Counted from the stretch's first letter, positions 50,263 through 59,409 are shown. The stretch is 64,000 nucleotides of DNA from Methanolapillus ohkumae (GCF_032594355.1 NZ_CP131061.1:434001-498000); one strand, 5' to 3'. Numbers and translations: made by a program. Notes: generated by a model not told the origin, from the sequence alone.

Positions 50263-50499
50263 ATGGTTGAAGAAAAATATAAAGCAAAAGAGATGTATAG
50301 ACCAGATGGCTCCAAGGAGGAATATCTTCAATTTATTCAGTATTTCTATGACCGACCGGAAGATGGGAAGTTTAAATTTACGTACTGCTCGGGAGGAGAG
50401 GGCAGCCGTGATAAAAAAAATGCTTTAAAGAAACAAAGTATAAGAGAGGATTGGAACTACGGCAATTTAGAAACGATGAAGTTTATTCCGAAAAATTGA
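50263..50499 (+). CDS. Small protein downstream of infB
   Basis: 78 residues, highly charged and aromatic (KEEYLQFIQYFYDRPEDGKFKF). It has no membrane segment and no recognised domain; one cysteine. Its ATG lies 10 bases after the infB stop, with GAAGAGG overlapping that stop as ribosome binding site. This favours a real, co-translated gene. Function unknown. Confidence 0.6.
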   Translation: MVEEKYKAKEMYRPDGSKEEYLQFIQYFYDRPEDGKFKFTYCSGGEGSRDKKNALKKQSIREDWNYGNLETMKFIPKN

Positions 50500-50797
50500 A
50501 TAATACCCAAGCAAAACGGGTTTGTACGAAAAGTAAGCATCAGCATGAAAAATAAGTTAAATTTGAGACTTTTCGTGCAAAGCCAATTCACGAATAAGAT
50601 TTATAAACTATAACGGGATTTATGGTAGCCTTATACTACGGCGACGGAATAAAAGTCAACCTGAAAAAACGATTAAAAAATTAAAATAAAATTATTTTAA
50701 AAAATAATAATTATTTGTAAATTTGTAATTATTTGTAAATTTAATTCTTAAAATGGATTCATCCAATTGATCAAATATTATTGCGGAGACATAAATT

Positions 50798-51202
50798 ATG
50801 GCAATTAAAATGGTCCTTGCTGACCCGAGAACAGGAAAATCTTACAAAATTGATTTTGACGCGACAAAAGAAAAAACCATCATTGGAAAGACGATCGGAA
50901 CCGAAATGGATGCTGACTTTGTCGGACTTTCCGGCTACAAAATGAAAATCACCGGCGGATGCGACAAGAGCGGCTTCGTGATGCGCGCCGACCTTCCGGG
51001 ACCCGCGAAACGAAAAATTTTGGGCGCGACCGGAATCGGTTTTTCCCCAAAAATTAACGGCCAAAGAAGAAGAAAATTCATCCGCGGCAGCGAAATTTCC
51101 TCCGACATTATCCAAGTCAATGCAAAATTAACAGCGTTTGGCAATGCCACCGTTGAAAAACTTCTCGGACTTGAGCCGGAAGAAGCAAAAGCAGAAGAGT
51201 AA
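50798..51202 (+). CDS. rps6e: Ribosomal protein S6e
   Basis: 134-residue archaeal form of the small-subunit protein S6e. MAIKMVLADPRTGKSYKIDF, then DFVGLSGYKMKITGGCDKSGFVMR and GQRRRKFIRGSEIS are the family signature; the acidic tail replaces the long eukaryotic extension. GGAG lies 9 bases before the ATG. A TATA-like GATTTATAAAC is at about 50599-50609, about 190 bases upstream. A perfect palindrome AAGAGTAAATTTACTCTT (51195-51212) spans the stop codon and is followed by T-rich DNA. Confidence 0.96.
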   Translation: MAIKMVLADPRTGKSYKIDFDATKEKTIIGKTIGTEMDADFVGLSGYKMKITGGCDKSGFVMRADLPGPAKRKILGATGIGFSPKINGQRRRKFIRGSEISSDIIQVNAKLTAFGNATVEKLLGLEPEEAKAEE

Positions 51203-51232
51203 ATTTACTCTTACTCTTTTTCTTTAACTTTT
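51195..51232 (+). terminator. S6e terminator palindrome
   Basis: AAGAGTAAA/TTTACTCTT overlapping the TAA stop, then ACTCTTTTTCTTTAACTTTTT. Confidence 0.65.
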
Positions 51233-51279
51233 TATAATAATTTTTATTTTGGAAAATATACCCTTTTTTATCTATTAAA

Positions 51280-51661
51280 TTAAGGTCAGAGTAAAATAAA
51301 AACTCATTTTTATTAATAAAACCAAGAGTCAGAGTAAAATAAAAACTCATTTTTATTAATAAAACCAAGAGTCAGAGTAAAATAAAAACTCATTTTTATT
51401 AATAAAACCAAGAGTCAGAGAAAAATAAAAACTCATTTTTATTAATAAAACTAAGAGTCAGAGTAAAATAAAAACTCCTTTTTATTAATAAAACCAAGAG
51501 TCAGAGAAAAATAAAAACTTATTTTTATTAATAAAACCAAGAGTCAGAGAAAAATAAAAACTTATTTTTATTAATAAAACCAAGAGTCAGAGTAAAATAA
51601 AAACTCATTTTTATTAATAAAACCAAGAGTCAGAGTAAAATAAAAACTCATTTTTATTAAT
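51280..51661. repeat. 43-base minisatellite, nine units, between convergent genes
   Basis: Units begin GTCAGAGTAAAATAAAAACT and end TTAATAAAACCAAGA; GTCAGAG recurs every 43 bases at about 51285, 51328, 51371 and so on to 51629. A few units have AGAAAAA for AGTAAAA or CTTA for CTCA. The last unit ends three bases from the stop codon of the minus-strand gene. Each unit contains a T5 run, so the array may also end S6e transcription. Confidence 0.95.
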
Positions 51662-51664
51662 CGA

Positions 51665-53359
51665 TTAAAAATCCGATGGAATAAGTACATAAATTGGAAC
51701 TTTTCTACTCCCTTTGTTCATAATTTTATTTGACCGAGTTAATGAACCAAGCAAATTATTAATCTTATTTTTCTTTTTTTCATCTGTATTATACGATTCA
51801 GGCAATTTTTGCAAAAGTAATGCATTGATATCAGATCTTGTTGCAGAACCGTATTCCATTAAGTAATCTAAAATTTTTTCCATATAATGACCGTCATCAA
51901 AACCGCGCTGGTTAATATATTCTGCCTTTAGATTTGAGTTTTTGGACTTAAATGCAACTTCCGAAGAAATAAAATAATTCGGTTTTCGTCCTTCTATCAA
52001 ATTTAATTTTTTAAGATGTTTTGCTTCCTCATCGGATAGTAAGTTCTTCTTTTGAACTTTATCTAATAAAATAATATTTTCAAGACTCAAATCAGGATTA
52101 GTTGTTAAAACGTGAGCAAACTCCACATCTAAGATTTTTCCAATTATTGTAACCTTGACTTTTTCATTATTTAAATCATATTCAGGCATTGGAAAAAATC
52201 TCTGCCTTTGAAAATTAAACATTTTCTTAATGCCGCTACCGATTGTATCAACCATATTCAAATTAAACATTGCCGTTGCCAAAAATTTATTTCGATTAGA
52301 TTCCTCAGGAGCATCATCCGTAACAACCTTTTCAACAGAACCTGGAATAAAACGACCATAATTTGTAAAAATTAATTCTTCGTCATTAATTTCAATAACA
52401 TTGATCATTCCACCTTTTTGATAATCTTGATGAGCAATGCAGTTGTTTAAAGCTTCACGAATAACAAATGGTTCATATTTCAAAACTTCTTCGGGAAAAA
52501 GGGTTTCTGCTCCCTCTCGAATATATCGATATTTTAAATTTCTAATTTTTAAATTTACTTTATCAACCGCCAATAAAAATGGGATTGTAAAGATTTCATA
52601 ATCTTTATCTTGATTGTGAATATCTTTTAATATCCAGCGTATTTTTAAATTCGCCGGATTTAAAAAATGCTCAGATTCATCTTTCCCAAGAAGAATTAAA
52701 GCCGTCCGGGTTATTTTTCCTTTCGTTGTTACTTTAGCCTTATTTAGGAAAGTAATATCATCCCAGGAATCAATTTCAGAAACTTTTCCGGGATATTTTG
52801 TTTTATAATTTTCACGTGCTTTTAAAATAGCTTCAGAATCCAGGTCATCCAATGACGCAGAAAGAATAATTTCCGCACTCCAATCCGAATTTGATTGAGA
52901 CCTGATCATTTCAAGCTCCGATAAACTCAATGCATCCAAAGACTCACCGTTTCGGCCAAAATAATGACCGTCAAAAGAAGTCGGAATACCTTTTGGTGCC
53001 GCAGGAATTTGAAAAAGAAGAACACGAAGTCCATTCGGGTTTATTTCATAAATTTGTGTAAAGGTAATTCCGCCGATTGTCTTATCAGCAATTTCCTTAT
53101 AAAGAGAAATGAGATTTTTGCTATTGCTTCTGTAAGATGTACCAACAACGTGATGTGTTTTATCTTCAACTCCAAAAATCAACCATGCAAATTTTTGACT
53201 TTTCAGATTTTCCTCATTGGACAAAGCCGAAAAATATTTTCCAAGCTTGCGAAAATCAAAATCCTTTTTTGCTTCTTTGAACTCAAGAATTTCGGATTCA
53301 TGGGGTTGATCCAGAAAAAATTGAAACATTTCATTGATTTCAACTTCAGAATAAGTCAT
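51665..53359 (-). CDS. AlbA_2 (Schlafen-type) domain protein with RecG-like C-terminal region
   Basis: 564 residues. The N-terminal 130 residues match the AlbA_2/Schlafen divergent AAA-like domain: ESEILEFKEAKKDFDFRKLG, ALSNEENL and FAWLIFGVEDKTHHVVGT. The middle (about 300-400) resembles the HATPase_c_4 region of RecG-like regulators (REALNNCIAHQDY, FTNYGRFIPGS). The C-terminal part looks like a winged helix. Such proteins are annotated as putative transcriptional regulators or DNA-binding proteins; some are part of defence islands, but no partner genes are present here. Start ATG at 53357-53359. Confidence 0.85.
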   Translation of the reverse strand: MTYSEVEINEMFQFFLDQPHESEILEFKEAKKDFDFRKLGKYFSALSNEENLKSQKFAWLIFGVEDKTHHVVGTSYRSNSKNLISLYKEIADKTIGGITFTQIYEINPNGLRVLLFQIPAAPKGIPTSFDGHYFGRNGESLDALSLSELEMIRSQSNSDWSAEIILSASLDDLDSEAILKARENYKTKYPGKVSEIDSWDDITFLNKAKVTTKGKITRTALILLGKDESEHFLNPANLKIRWILKDIHNQDKDYEIFTIPFLLAVDKVNLKIRNLKYRYIREGAETLFPEEVLKYEPFVIREALNNCIAHQDYQKGGMINVIEINDEELIFTNYGRFIPGSVEKVVTDDAPEESNRNKFLATAMFNLNMVDTIGSGIKKMFNFQRQRFFPMPEYDLNNEKVKVTIIGKILDVEFAHVLTTNPDLSLENIILLDKVQKKNLLSDEEAKHLKKLNLIEGRKPNYFISSEVAFKSKNSNLKAEYINQRGFDDGHYMEKILDYLMEYGSATRSDINALLLQKLPESYNTDEKKKNKINNLLGSLTRSNKIMNKGSRKVPIYVLIPSDF

Positions 53360-53542
53360 TTAAAAGCCCCATTATGTTAAATAAATAACATAATGAGGAG
53401 ACTTATTTAAACATTTTTAATTTATTTGAATTCTATTATTCACTATTTTATTTTTTAAACATTTATTTTTTAAGCATTTATTTTTTATTTGTCAATTTTT
53501 TGTATTTTATTTGTTAATTTTTTATATATTCTACTTCATTTT

Positions 53543-55297
53543 TTATTTTCGGACTTGATCTTGTTTGTCTTGTTCCCGAATTTCCACACGCCGGATTTTT
53601 CCGCTGATGGTTTTTGGAAGAACGTCAACAAATTCGATGACACGCGGATATTTGTAAGGCGCCGTTATTTTTTTCACATGCTCTTGCAATTCCTTTTTTA
53701 AGGCGTCTGAGGCTTTGTTCTTGTAGTCTTTCGTAAGAACAATTGTTGCTTTCACAACCTGCCCGCGGACCGGGTCGGGAACGCCGGTAATCGCACACTC
53801 CAAAACACCGGGGTGCTGAATAAGCGCGCTTTCAACTTCAAACGGACCAATTTTGTAGCCGGAGCTCTTGATGATGTCATCTGTCCGTCCGACAAACCAG
53901 AAGTAGCCGTCTTCATCTTTCCATGCGGTGTCACCCGTGTGGTAAAATCCGTCATGCCAAGAATCTTGGGTTTTCTCATCATCGTATTTGTAGCCGAAGA
54001 AAAATCCCGGCGGAAGATCATTAGGCTTCGCGTCCTTCGCGTCAATATTGATCCGGATGGTAATTTCGCCTTCTTCACCGACGTCGCATTCGCGTCCTTC
54101 CGGATTCAGTAAAACAATATCATATCCGGGCGCCGGCTTTCCCATGGAACCGGGTTTTGCAACAATCCATGGGAACGTCGCAATCGCCGCAATGATTTCC
54201 GTTTGCCCAAAGCCTTCCATAAGGGAAAGCCCGGTGTAAAGCTTGAACTTTTCATAAACTTCGGGGTTGAGCGGCTCGCCGGCCACCGTACAGTATTGAA
54301 CGGTGCTGAAATTGTATTGAGATAAATCTTCCTTGATAAAGAACCGGTAAATGGTCGGCGGCGCGCAAAATGTGGTGACGCCATACTTAGACACTTTCTC
54401 CAACATGTTTTTCGCGTCAAACTCATCAAAGTCATAGACAAAGACGGCTGTTCCCCAAATCCATTGGCCGTAAATTTTTCCCCAGACACATTTCGCCCAG
54501 CCGCTGTCGGCCATTGTGTAGTGAAGACCATTGTTTTGCACATTTTGCCAGTAGCCGGCGGTGATAATGTGTCCAAGCGGATAGGAAAATTTGTGGGCAA
54601 TCATCTTTGGAAAACCGGTGGTACCGGATGAAAAATAATAAAGCATGTCATCTGACGATGTTACCGCTTGATTTCCGGCGGGCCGGGGAAAATCGGCGGA
54701 CATTTTTTCCACGCCGGCGGAAAAATCAATCCAGCCGGACGTGCCAGAGGAACTTTTTCCGACAATAAATTTTTTGAATTTGGACAGCTTGGTGTCGGCA
54801 ATCGCTTCATCAAAAATCAAATCCAAATTGCCTTCGGAAATGCTGACGACCGCGCAGGCTTTGGATTTTTCTAAGCGGTAGATGATGTCTCTTTTCTTGA
54901 GCATGTGGGTTGCCGGAACCGCGACCGCGCCGAGTTTATGCAAAGCAACCAAGCAAATCCAAAACTCATACCGGCTTTTTAAGGTTAAAATAACCGTACT
55001 TCCTTTGCCGATGCCGTGGCTTGCAAACAGATTCGCGGTTTTATCCGATTCCCGCTTCAGGTCTCCAAACGAAAGAATTATCTCTCCGCCATGGTCGTCG
55101 CACCACACAATCGCAATTTTTTCCGGGTTGGCAGCTGCGTACCGGTCCACCACATCATACGCAAAATTAAAATCATCCGGGATGTGAAGCTGAAATGAAG
55201 TTTTAAAATCTTCATAAGATTCGAATTTGGTTTTTGGAACAAAAAGATGAACCAGGTTCCCGCCCCGGCTCAAAGCAACATCGTTATTTGCACTCAT
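53543..55297 (-). CDS. AMP-forming acyl-CoA synthetase
   Basis: 584 residues. Activates a carboxylic acid with ATP to an acyl-adenylate and then to acyl-CoA. Motifs: YYFSSGTTGFPKM (P-loop-like, about 212-224), EGFGQTE, YHTGDTAW and the catalytic lysine region PKTISGKIRR near the end (about 565-574). It resembles the medium/branched-chain acyl-CoA synthetases of Methanosarcina (MacS type) rather than acetate enzymes; substrate is inferred. ATG 55295-55297 is chosen, with an AGAAGAGAG stretch upstream; the open frame starts 13 codons earlier. The XRE-cupin regulator lies directly upstream on the same strand. Confidence 0.9.
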   Translation of the reverse strand: MSANNDVALSRGGNLVHLFVPKTKFESYEDFKTSFQLHIPDDFNFAYDVVDRYAAANPEKIAIVWCDDHGGEIILSFGDLKRESDKTANLFASHGIGKGSTVILTLKSRYEFWICLVALHKLGAVAVPATHMLKKRDIIYRLEKSKACAVVSISEGNLDLIFDEAIADTKLSKFKKFIVGKSSSGTSGWIDFSAGVEKMSADFPRPAGNQAVTSSDDMLYYFSSGTTGFPKMIAHKFSYPLGHIITAGYWQNVQNNGLHYTMADSGWAKCVWGKIYGQWIWGTAVFVYDFDEFDAKNMLEKVSKYGVTTFCAPPTIYRFFIKEDLSQYNFSTVQYCTVAGEPLNPEVYEKFKLYTGLSLMEGFGQTEIIAAIATFPWIVAKPGSMGKPAPGYDIVLLNPEGRECDVGEEGEITIRINIDAKDAKPNDLPPGFFFGYKYDDEKTQDSWHDGFYHTGDTAWKDEDGYFWFVGRTDDIIKSSGYKIGPFEVESALIQHPGVLECAITGVPDPVRGQVVKATIVLTKDYKNKASDALKKELQEHVKKITAPYKYPRVIEFVDVLPKTISGKIRRVEIREQDKQDQVRK

Positions 55298-55479
55298 ATC
55301 TCTCTTCTCTTGCAAACTAAAAATAATAATAATCAAGATAAAATCATAATTTATGTAAAATTTAAAATTTAAAGAATTTAATATTAAACCATTAAAAAAT
55401 TTAAAATATTAACAATTCAAACATTTCACTTAAAGATCAATCCTGCCCACCAAGTGTGTTAATCCAAAAAAGATCTTTT

Positions 55480-56031
55480 TTAATTCATAATAATGGCTAA
55501 AAATTGAGCCGCTTTTCCGTTCAACGCCTTCATAGCGTGCGGATAGTTGGAATCAAAATAAATCGAATCGCCTTCTTCCAAAATGATCTCATTGTTGTGA
55601 ATGTAAATTTTGAGGCTGCCCGATAAAATGTAATTGAATTCCTGTCCCGGGTGAGAATGCAGTTCAGGCTCCGTACTTTTGGGTTCGGCCGTGACAATAA
55701 ACGGCTCCACTCTTTTGTGAATAAATTTCTCCGCCAGATTTTGATATTTGTATTGGCTCCGGCGTTCGACATTGACACCTTTTCCGGCGCGTGTCACCGT
55801 AAATATGTTCATGCGCGGCTCTTCCCCGGTGAGAAGAAGGGACATGTCTACTTTGTAGAAATTCGCGATTTCATAAAGTTCGCTGGCCGGAATGTCGGCT
55901 TTCGCATTTTCATATTTTAAATAGGTGTCTACGGAAACTCCAAGAGCGGCGGCGAGCTCTTCGGGCGTGATATCCGACAATTCGCGAAGCTCCCGAATCC
56001 GGTTGGCGATTTCAATAATTTTTTCTTGCAT
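55480..56031 (-). CDS. XRE-family regulator with cupin domain
   Basis: 183 residues. Residues about 8-65 form a helix-turn-helix of the Cro/C1 type (ITPEELAAALGVSVDTYLKYENAK). Residues about 105-180 form a cupin_2 barrel (ELHSHPGQEFNYILSGSLKIYI, EEGDSIYFDSNYPHAM) with the usual metal-binding His/Glu positions. It would sense a small acid or acyl ligand. It lies 182 bases upstream of the acyl-CoA synthetase on the same strand, so it likely controls that gene. GGGGGC precedes the ATG. Confidence 0.92.
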   Translation of the reverse strand: MQEKIIEIANRIRELRELSDITPEELAAALGVSVDTYLKYENAKADIPASELYEIANFYKVDMSLLLTGEEPRMNIFTVTRAGKGVNVERRSQYKYQNLAEKFIHKRVEPFIVTAEPKSTEPELHSHPGQEFNYILSGSLKIYIHNNEIILEEGDSIYFDSNYPHAMKALNGKAAQFLAIIMN

Positions 56032-56229
56032 AATTTAAAGCCCCCTCATGGATAAGCAATAAGAATGATTTTTTCAAAATGATGACTTTTCATCACACTT
56101 TAAATTCATATAAATATTTGCTTTAAAACAGGATACTTCACGCCAAACAACACGGGATGATTGAAAAAATAAGAAAAGTAGGACCTGGAAATAGAAAAGG
56201 TAATATGAAAAAATGTCCCACGGGTTTGC

Positions 56230-56285
56230 TTGACTTTTTTAAAAATGTGCTGCCATAATGCGCGAGGGCGGCACCGCAAAAACAA
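56230..56285 (-). promoter_or_regulatory. Conserved 3' element, copy 5
   Basis: In gene sense: TTTTTGCGGTGCCGCCCTCG, CGCATTATGGCAGCACA, TTTTTAAAAAAGTCAAGC, after a hairpin and a T tract. Confidence 0.65.
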
Positions 56286-56301
56286 AAAACAAAAAGAAGA
56301 A

Positions 56302-56327
56302 TTTCCGATATGAAAACATATCGGAAA
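56302..56327 (-). terminator. Terminator hairpin of the repeat-type protein gene
   Basis: TTTCCGATATG, loop AAAA, CATATCGGAAA: perfect 11-base stem, 24 bases after the stop; T-rich in gene sense. Confidence 0.8.
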
Positions 56328-56350
56328 AACGAATTTTCTAATCCAACTTT

Positions 56351-58027
56351 TTAGAACTTTTTCGGCTTTAAATAATTTTGCGGGTTGTAAGACGGGGAAT
56401 CGCGTCTTAAAAGCTCATCCTGTGCTAATTTCCGGTGTTCCTCAAATGAAAATTGAAGGGTTGACGCCCGGTTACCTTCGGAATCCGAACATGTAATCGT
56501 GATGTCTTTCTTTTTGGAAATGAAATGCAAAAAATTGCAAGTCGCCGGCGTGTTGATGGTTCTAAGACGGTTGATGGCGGATACAACTTCTTTGTTATTG
56601 GGAAGAAGAATGTTTTCGAAACTGTCGTAGCTGTAAGCGTAACCGGATGCCCGGATGAACGCGTTGAGAATATGTTTGTCAAAGCCGACCAGTTCTGAAA
56701 TTCCTTTCAGCATTTCATCGGCGTACGCGGTGGTGTAGCCGATTCCGTAAGACTCAAAAATCCGTTTGACCGACCATTCAATGACGTCGGCCAAATCTGA
56801 ATTCCCAAGAATGCTCATGACTTCCGACGGCGTGTCCAAATTTTCCGACACACAATAGTCCCGCATCTGTTTGGCCAGCGCGGAGATGCCGGGGTCGCCA
56901 TCGCAATTCTTTTTCATCATGAGCGCGATGTATTTAAAAGCGGGATAGCCGGCCTGCTCTAAAAGAAGGGGACTGTTATTCAAATAAATCGGGAGCAGAT
57001 TCGAACACAGAACCGGTCCCGATTCTTTCATGTAATGGATGCACTGAAACGCGCGAATAATTTCTTCGCGGGAACCGTTTTCCGCATACCAATAAATCAA
57101 AGAGCGGACGTCCGACTCAATTCGTCCGAAAAACTTCATGCCGCGCTCCAGCGTTAAATTGGAATCGGTGTGAACCAAAATCATCCAGACCAAATCCAAT
57201 TGTTTCGGCGTCAATCGCTGTTTGCGCTCCAAAATTTCAAGGGCGTTGGCTCGGGCGGACTCGTCTTCTTCCAGCGGGCGCTCCAAAAGGGTGTACAAGG
57301 ATTCGTCTCCCAAAACCCCATTTCCGTCTTCGGCCAGCGCTAAAATTAAACTCACGGCCCGCTTTTGAATCGGGGAATTGGATTCATCCAAGTATTTGTT
57401 CAGCATGGGAATGTTTGGGAGGAGCCGTCCTTTTAAAGATAAAATGGAAGCTGCCGCCGAATCTCCGTGCGGATAAATATTCATGGCGCTGTAAAGCGCG
57501 TCTGAAATCGGTTCTAAGTCCCCGTCCACGCGCGGAATCAAAGCGAGGGACTCATCCATCATGCCGGATTCGCGGGTGAGAAGCGGAGCTAAAATATCCA
57601 AAAATGTGGGTTGTAAGACCACCTTATTCAAAAACGGAAGTGTTCGTTTTTTGATATCGACGCTGCCGGTCCGGAATGTTTCTTCAAGAAGGGTGTAACT
57701 GCTCTCCGCCATCGTTTCCGGAAGCGCCGACAAATCCAAAGAGACGGTTGCCGGCTTTTGAATGAGTGTTAAGACAACGGACGAACAGTATTGGTAAGGG
57801 ACATCGGATTTACACAAAAGTTTGTAGAGATTTTGCGCAATCTGAGCGTGTTTTTTGGATTTGTCCGCCATCGGTACTTCTTTTGAAAAGGTGTCGACTA
57901 TAAATGGAATCATGTCACTGCCGCCGGCCACCAAAAAATCAATTCCTTTGTCGACTTTGGCGGCGTTGTCCGATCCGAGCATTTCCACCGCTTTTGCCGG
58001 TGTTGTTTCAAAATTAAACAAACCCAA
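56351..58027 (-). CDS. Predicted helical-repeat protein of unknown function
   Basis: 558 residues, no signal peptide or membrane helix. Composition and pattern (repeated amphipathic helices such as LLTRESGMMDESLALIPRV and KRAVSLILALAEDGNGVLG) suggest HEAT/ARM-like repeats over about 1-440, probably a protein-binding scaffold. The C-terminal 110 residues (DKHILNAFIRASGYAYS, then ITCSDSEGNRASTLQFS) look like a separate segment. The start is a TTG at 58025-58027, with GGGGGG 6 bases upstream. I do not recognise the family. Alone in its transcript, with hairpin terminator and 3' element. Confidence 0.6.
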   Translation of the reverse strand: MGLFNFETTPAKAVEMLGSDNAAKVDKGIDFLVAGGSDMIPFIVDTFSKEVPMADKSKKHAQIAQNLYKLLCKSDVPYQYCSSVVLTLIQKPATVSLDLSALPETMAESSYTLLEETFRTGSVDIKKRTLPFLNKVVLQPTFLDILAPLLTRESGMMDESLALIPRVDGDLEPISDALYSAMNIYPHGDSAAASILSLKGRLLPNIPMLNKYLDESNSPIQKRAVSLILALAEDGNGVLGDESLYTLLERPLEEDESARANALEILERKQRLTPKQLDLVWMILVHTDSNLTLERGMKFFGRIESDVRSLIYWYAENGSREEIIRAFQCIHYMKESGPVLCSNLLPIYLNNSPLLLEQAGYPAFKYIALMMKKNCDGDPGISALAKQMRDYCVSENLDTPSEVMSILGNSDLADVIEWSVKRIFESYGIGYTTAYADEMLKGISELVGFDKHILNAFIRASGYAYSYDSFENILLPNNKEVVSAINRLRTINTPATCNFLHFISKKKDITITCSDSEGNRASTLQFSFEEHRKLAQDELLRRDSPSYNPQNYLKPKKF

Positions 58028-58143
58028 TTTTTAACCCCCCTTTGACCCTACCTATTTTTTTTCAATTTATTTCCAATTTTAAGTTGATCGATTCTTATTT
58101 TTTAATTTTTCAATTTAGATTCAACAGATTTTCCATTTCGTTT

Positions 58144-59409
58144 TTACTTTTTTTTAGAAAAGTATTTGTGTGCATTTTCAATGGCGGTGACAACAAGTGA
58201 CACGCAGGATTCGATGTCGTTTAAATCCAAAACCTCCACCGGGGAGTGGATGTACCGTGTAGCGATGCTGATGGTTCCGGTCGGGATGCCGTCTTTGGTC
58301 AGATGAATGGATGTCGCGTCGGTGGTTCCGCCTTCGCCGACACCAAGTTGAACGGCGATGTCTTTGGATTTTGCGGATTCCCGAATCCATTTGACGACCA
58401 TCGGGTGGGCGATGAGACCTCGGCCGGATGCGTCGGCAATGGTGATTACAGGTCCTTTTCCGATTTCAAGCGCGGAATCATTTTTAGAAATTCCGGGGTG
58501 GTCGCCCGGAATTGTTGTGTCAATCGCGATGGCGACATCGGCGTCAACCGCATGTGCTGATGTTTTGGCGCCTTTGAGGCCGACTTCTTCTTGAACGGTC
58601 CCGACTGCATAAACGGTCGCTTGAATCTTTTTTCCTTTCAAACGGCGCATGGCCTCAATCATTATGACAAGGCCGGCGCGGTTGTCAAATGATTTGGATG
58701 TCACCCGGTCATTCGCCAATTTTTTAAATTCCCGGTCGGTTGAAACATAAGTTCCGGCTTCAATACCCATGTTTGCGGCATCTTCTGCGTTTTTGGCGCC
58801 GACATCAATGAACATATCGGTGTGTTTCACCGGGTGCTTGGCGTCTTCTGCGGTCATTACGTGCGGCGGTTTGGAGCCAATCACGCCGTAAAGGTTCCCC
58901 TTGGACCCGTGAACGATCACCCTCTGGTTTAAGAGGGTTTGATCGAACCAACCGCCGATTTTTGCGAATTTTAAAAATCCGTTTTCATCGACGCGTTTAA
59001 CCATGAGGCCGATTTCATCCATGTGGGCCGCCAACATAATAGACGGACCGGCTCCCCGCCGGGTTGCGATTAAATTGCCAAGCGGGTCTTCCCGAATTTC
59101 ATCGGCGCAGCCCTTTAAATCCTCTTTAGCGAGTTTAAAAATGCGGCTTTCGTCTCCGGAAACTCCGTAGGCGTTGGAATATTTTTCCAAAAGGGCGGAC
59201 ACGGTTTTTAAATCTGCCGGCTTTGCGGATTTTGATGCAGCCGGCTTTGTTGTTTTTGATGCGACCGGCTTTGCGGATTTTGAAACGACCGGCTTTGCGG
59301 ATTTTGATGCAGCCGGCTTTGTTGTTTTTGATGCTGCCGGTTTGACCGGGCTGGATTTTGAAAGAGTTTTTTCGGATGCGGGTTTCTTGCTATTGGATTG
59401 GACGGGCAT
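58144..59409 (-). CDS. M42-family metallo-aminopeptidase with a lysine/alanine/proline-rich N-terminal extension
   Basis: 421 residues; the catalytic part (about 70-421) is of normal length. Metal and catalytic residues are visible: AAHMDEIG (His ligand), SFDNRAG (bridging Asp), TVQEEVGLKG (catalytic Glu plus ligand), AIDTTIPGDH (Asp) and RYIHSPVE (His). Family members form large dodecameric shells and trim peptides after the proteasome. The first 70 residues are a tandem of ASKxxKP units (SKTTKPAASKSAKPV), encoded by a repeat at about 59217-59345, resembling histone H1 tails; this part is not in typical M42 enzymes. AAGGAATC precedes the ATG at 59407-59409. Confidence 0.9.
   Translation of the reverse strand: MPVQSNSKKPASEKTLSKSSPVKPAASKTTKPAASKSAKPVVSKSAKPVASKTTKPAASKSAKPADLKTVSALLEKYSNAYGVSGDESRIFKLAKEDLKGCADEIREDPLGNLIATRRGAGPSIMLAAHMDEIGLMVKRVDENGFLKFAKIGGWFDQTLLNQRVIVHGSKGNLYGVIGSKPPHVMTAEDAKHPVKHTDMFIDVGAKNAEDAANMGIEAGTYVSTDREFKKLANDRVTSKSFDNRAGLVIMIEAMRRLKGKKIQATVYAVGTVQEEVGLKGAKTSAHAVDADVAIAIDTTIPGDHPGISKNDSALEIGKGPVITIADASGRGLIAHPMVVKWIRESAKSKDIAVQLGVGEGGTTDATSIHLTKDGIPTGTISIATRYIHSPVEVLDLNDIESCVSLVVTAIENAHKYFSKKK

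Larger units (their letters stand above)
56032..56350 (-). other. Gap before the XRE regulator: promoter, 3' element, terminator
   Basis: A TATA-like CATATAAATA (plus strand numbering 56107-56116, AT-rich on both strands) may serve the XRE gene. 56230-56285 is the fifth copy of the conserved 3' element, and 56302-56327 is the terminator of the next gene. No coding signal. Confidence 0.55.

Noticed and set aside
50622..50684. 20-codon frame beginning MVALYYGDG before S6e
   Set aside because: It sits near the expected transcript start, so a leader peptide is possible, but nothing beyond the open frame supports it.
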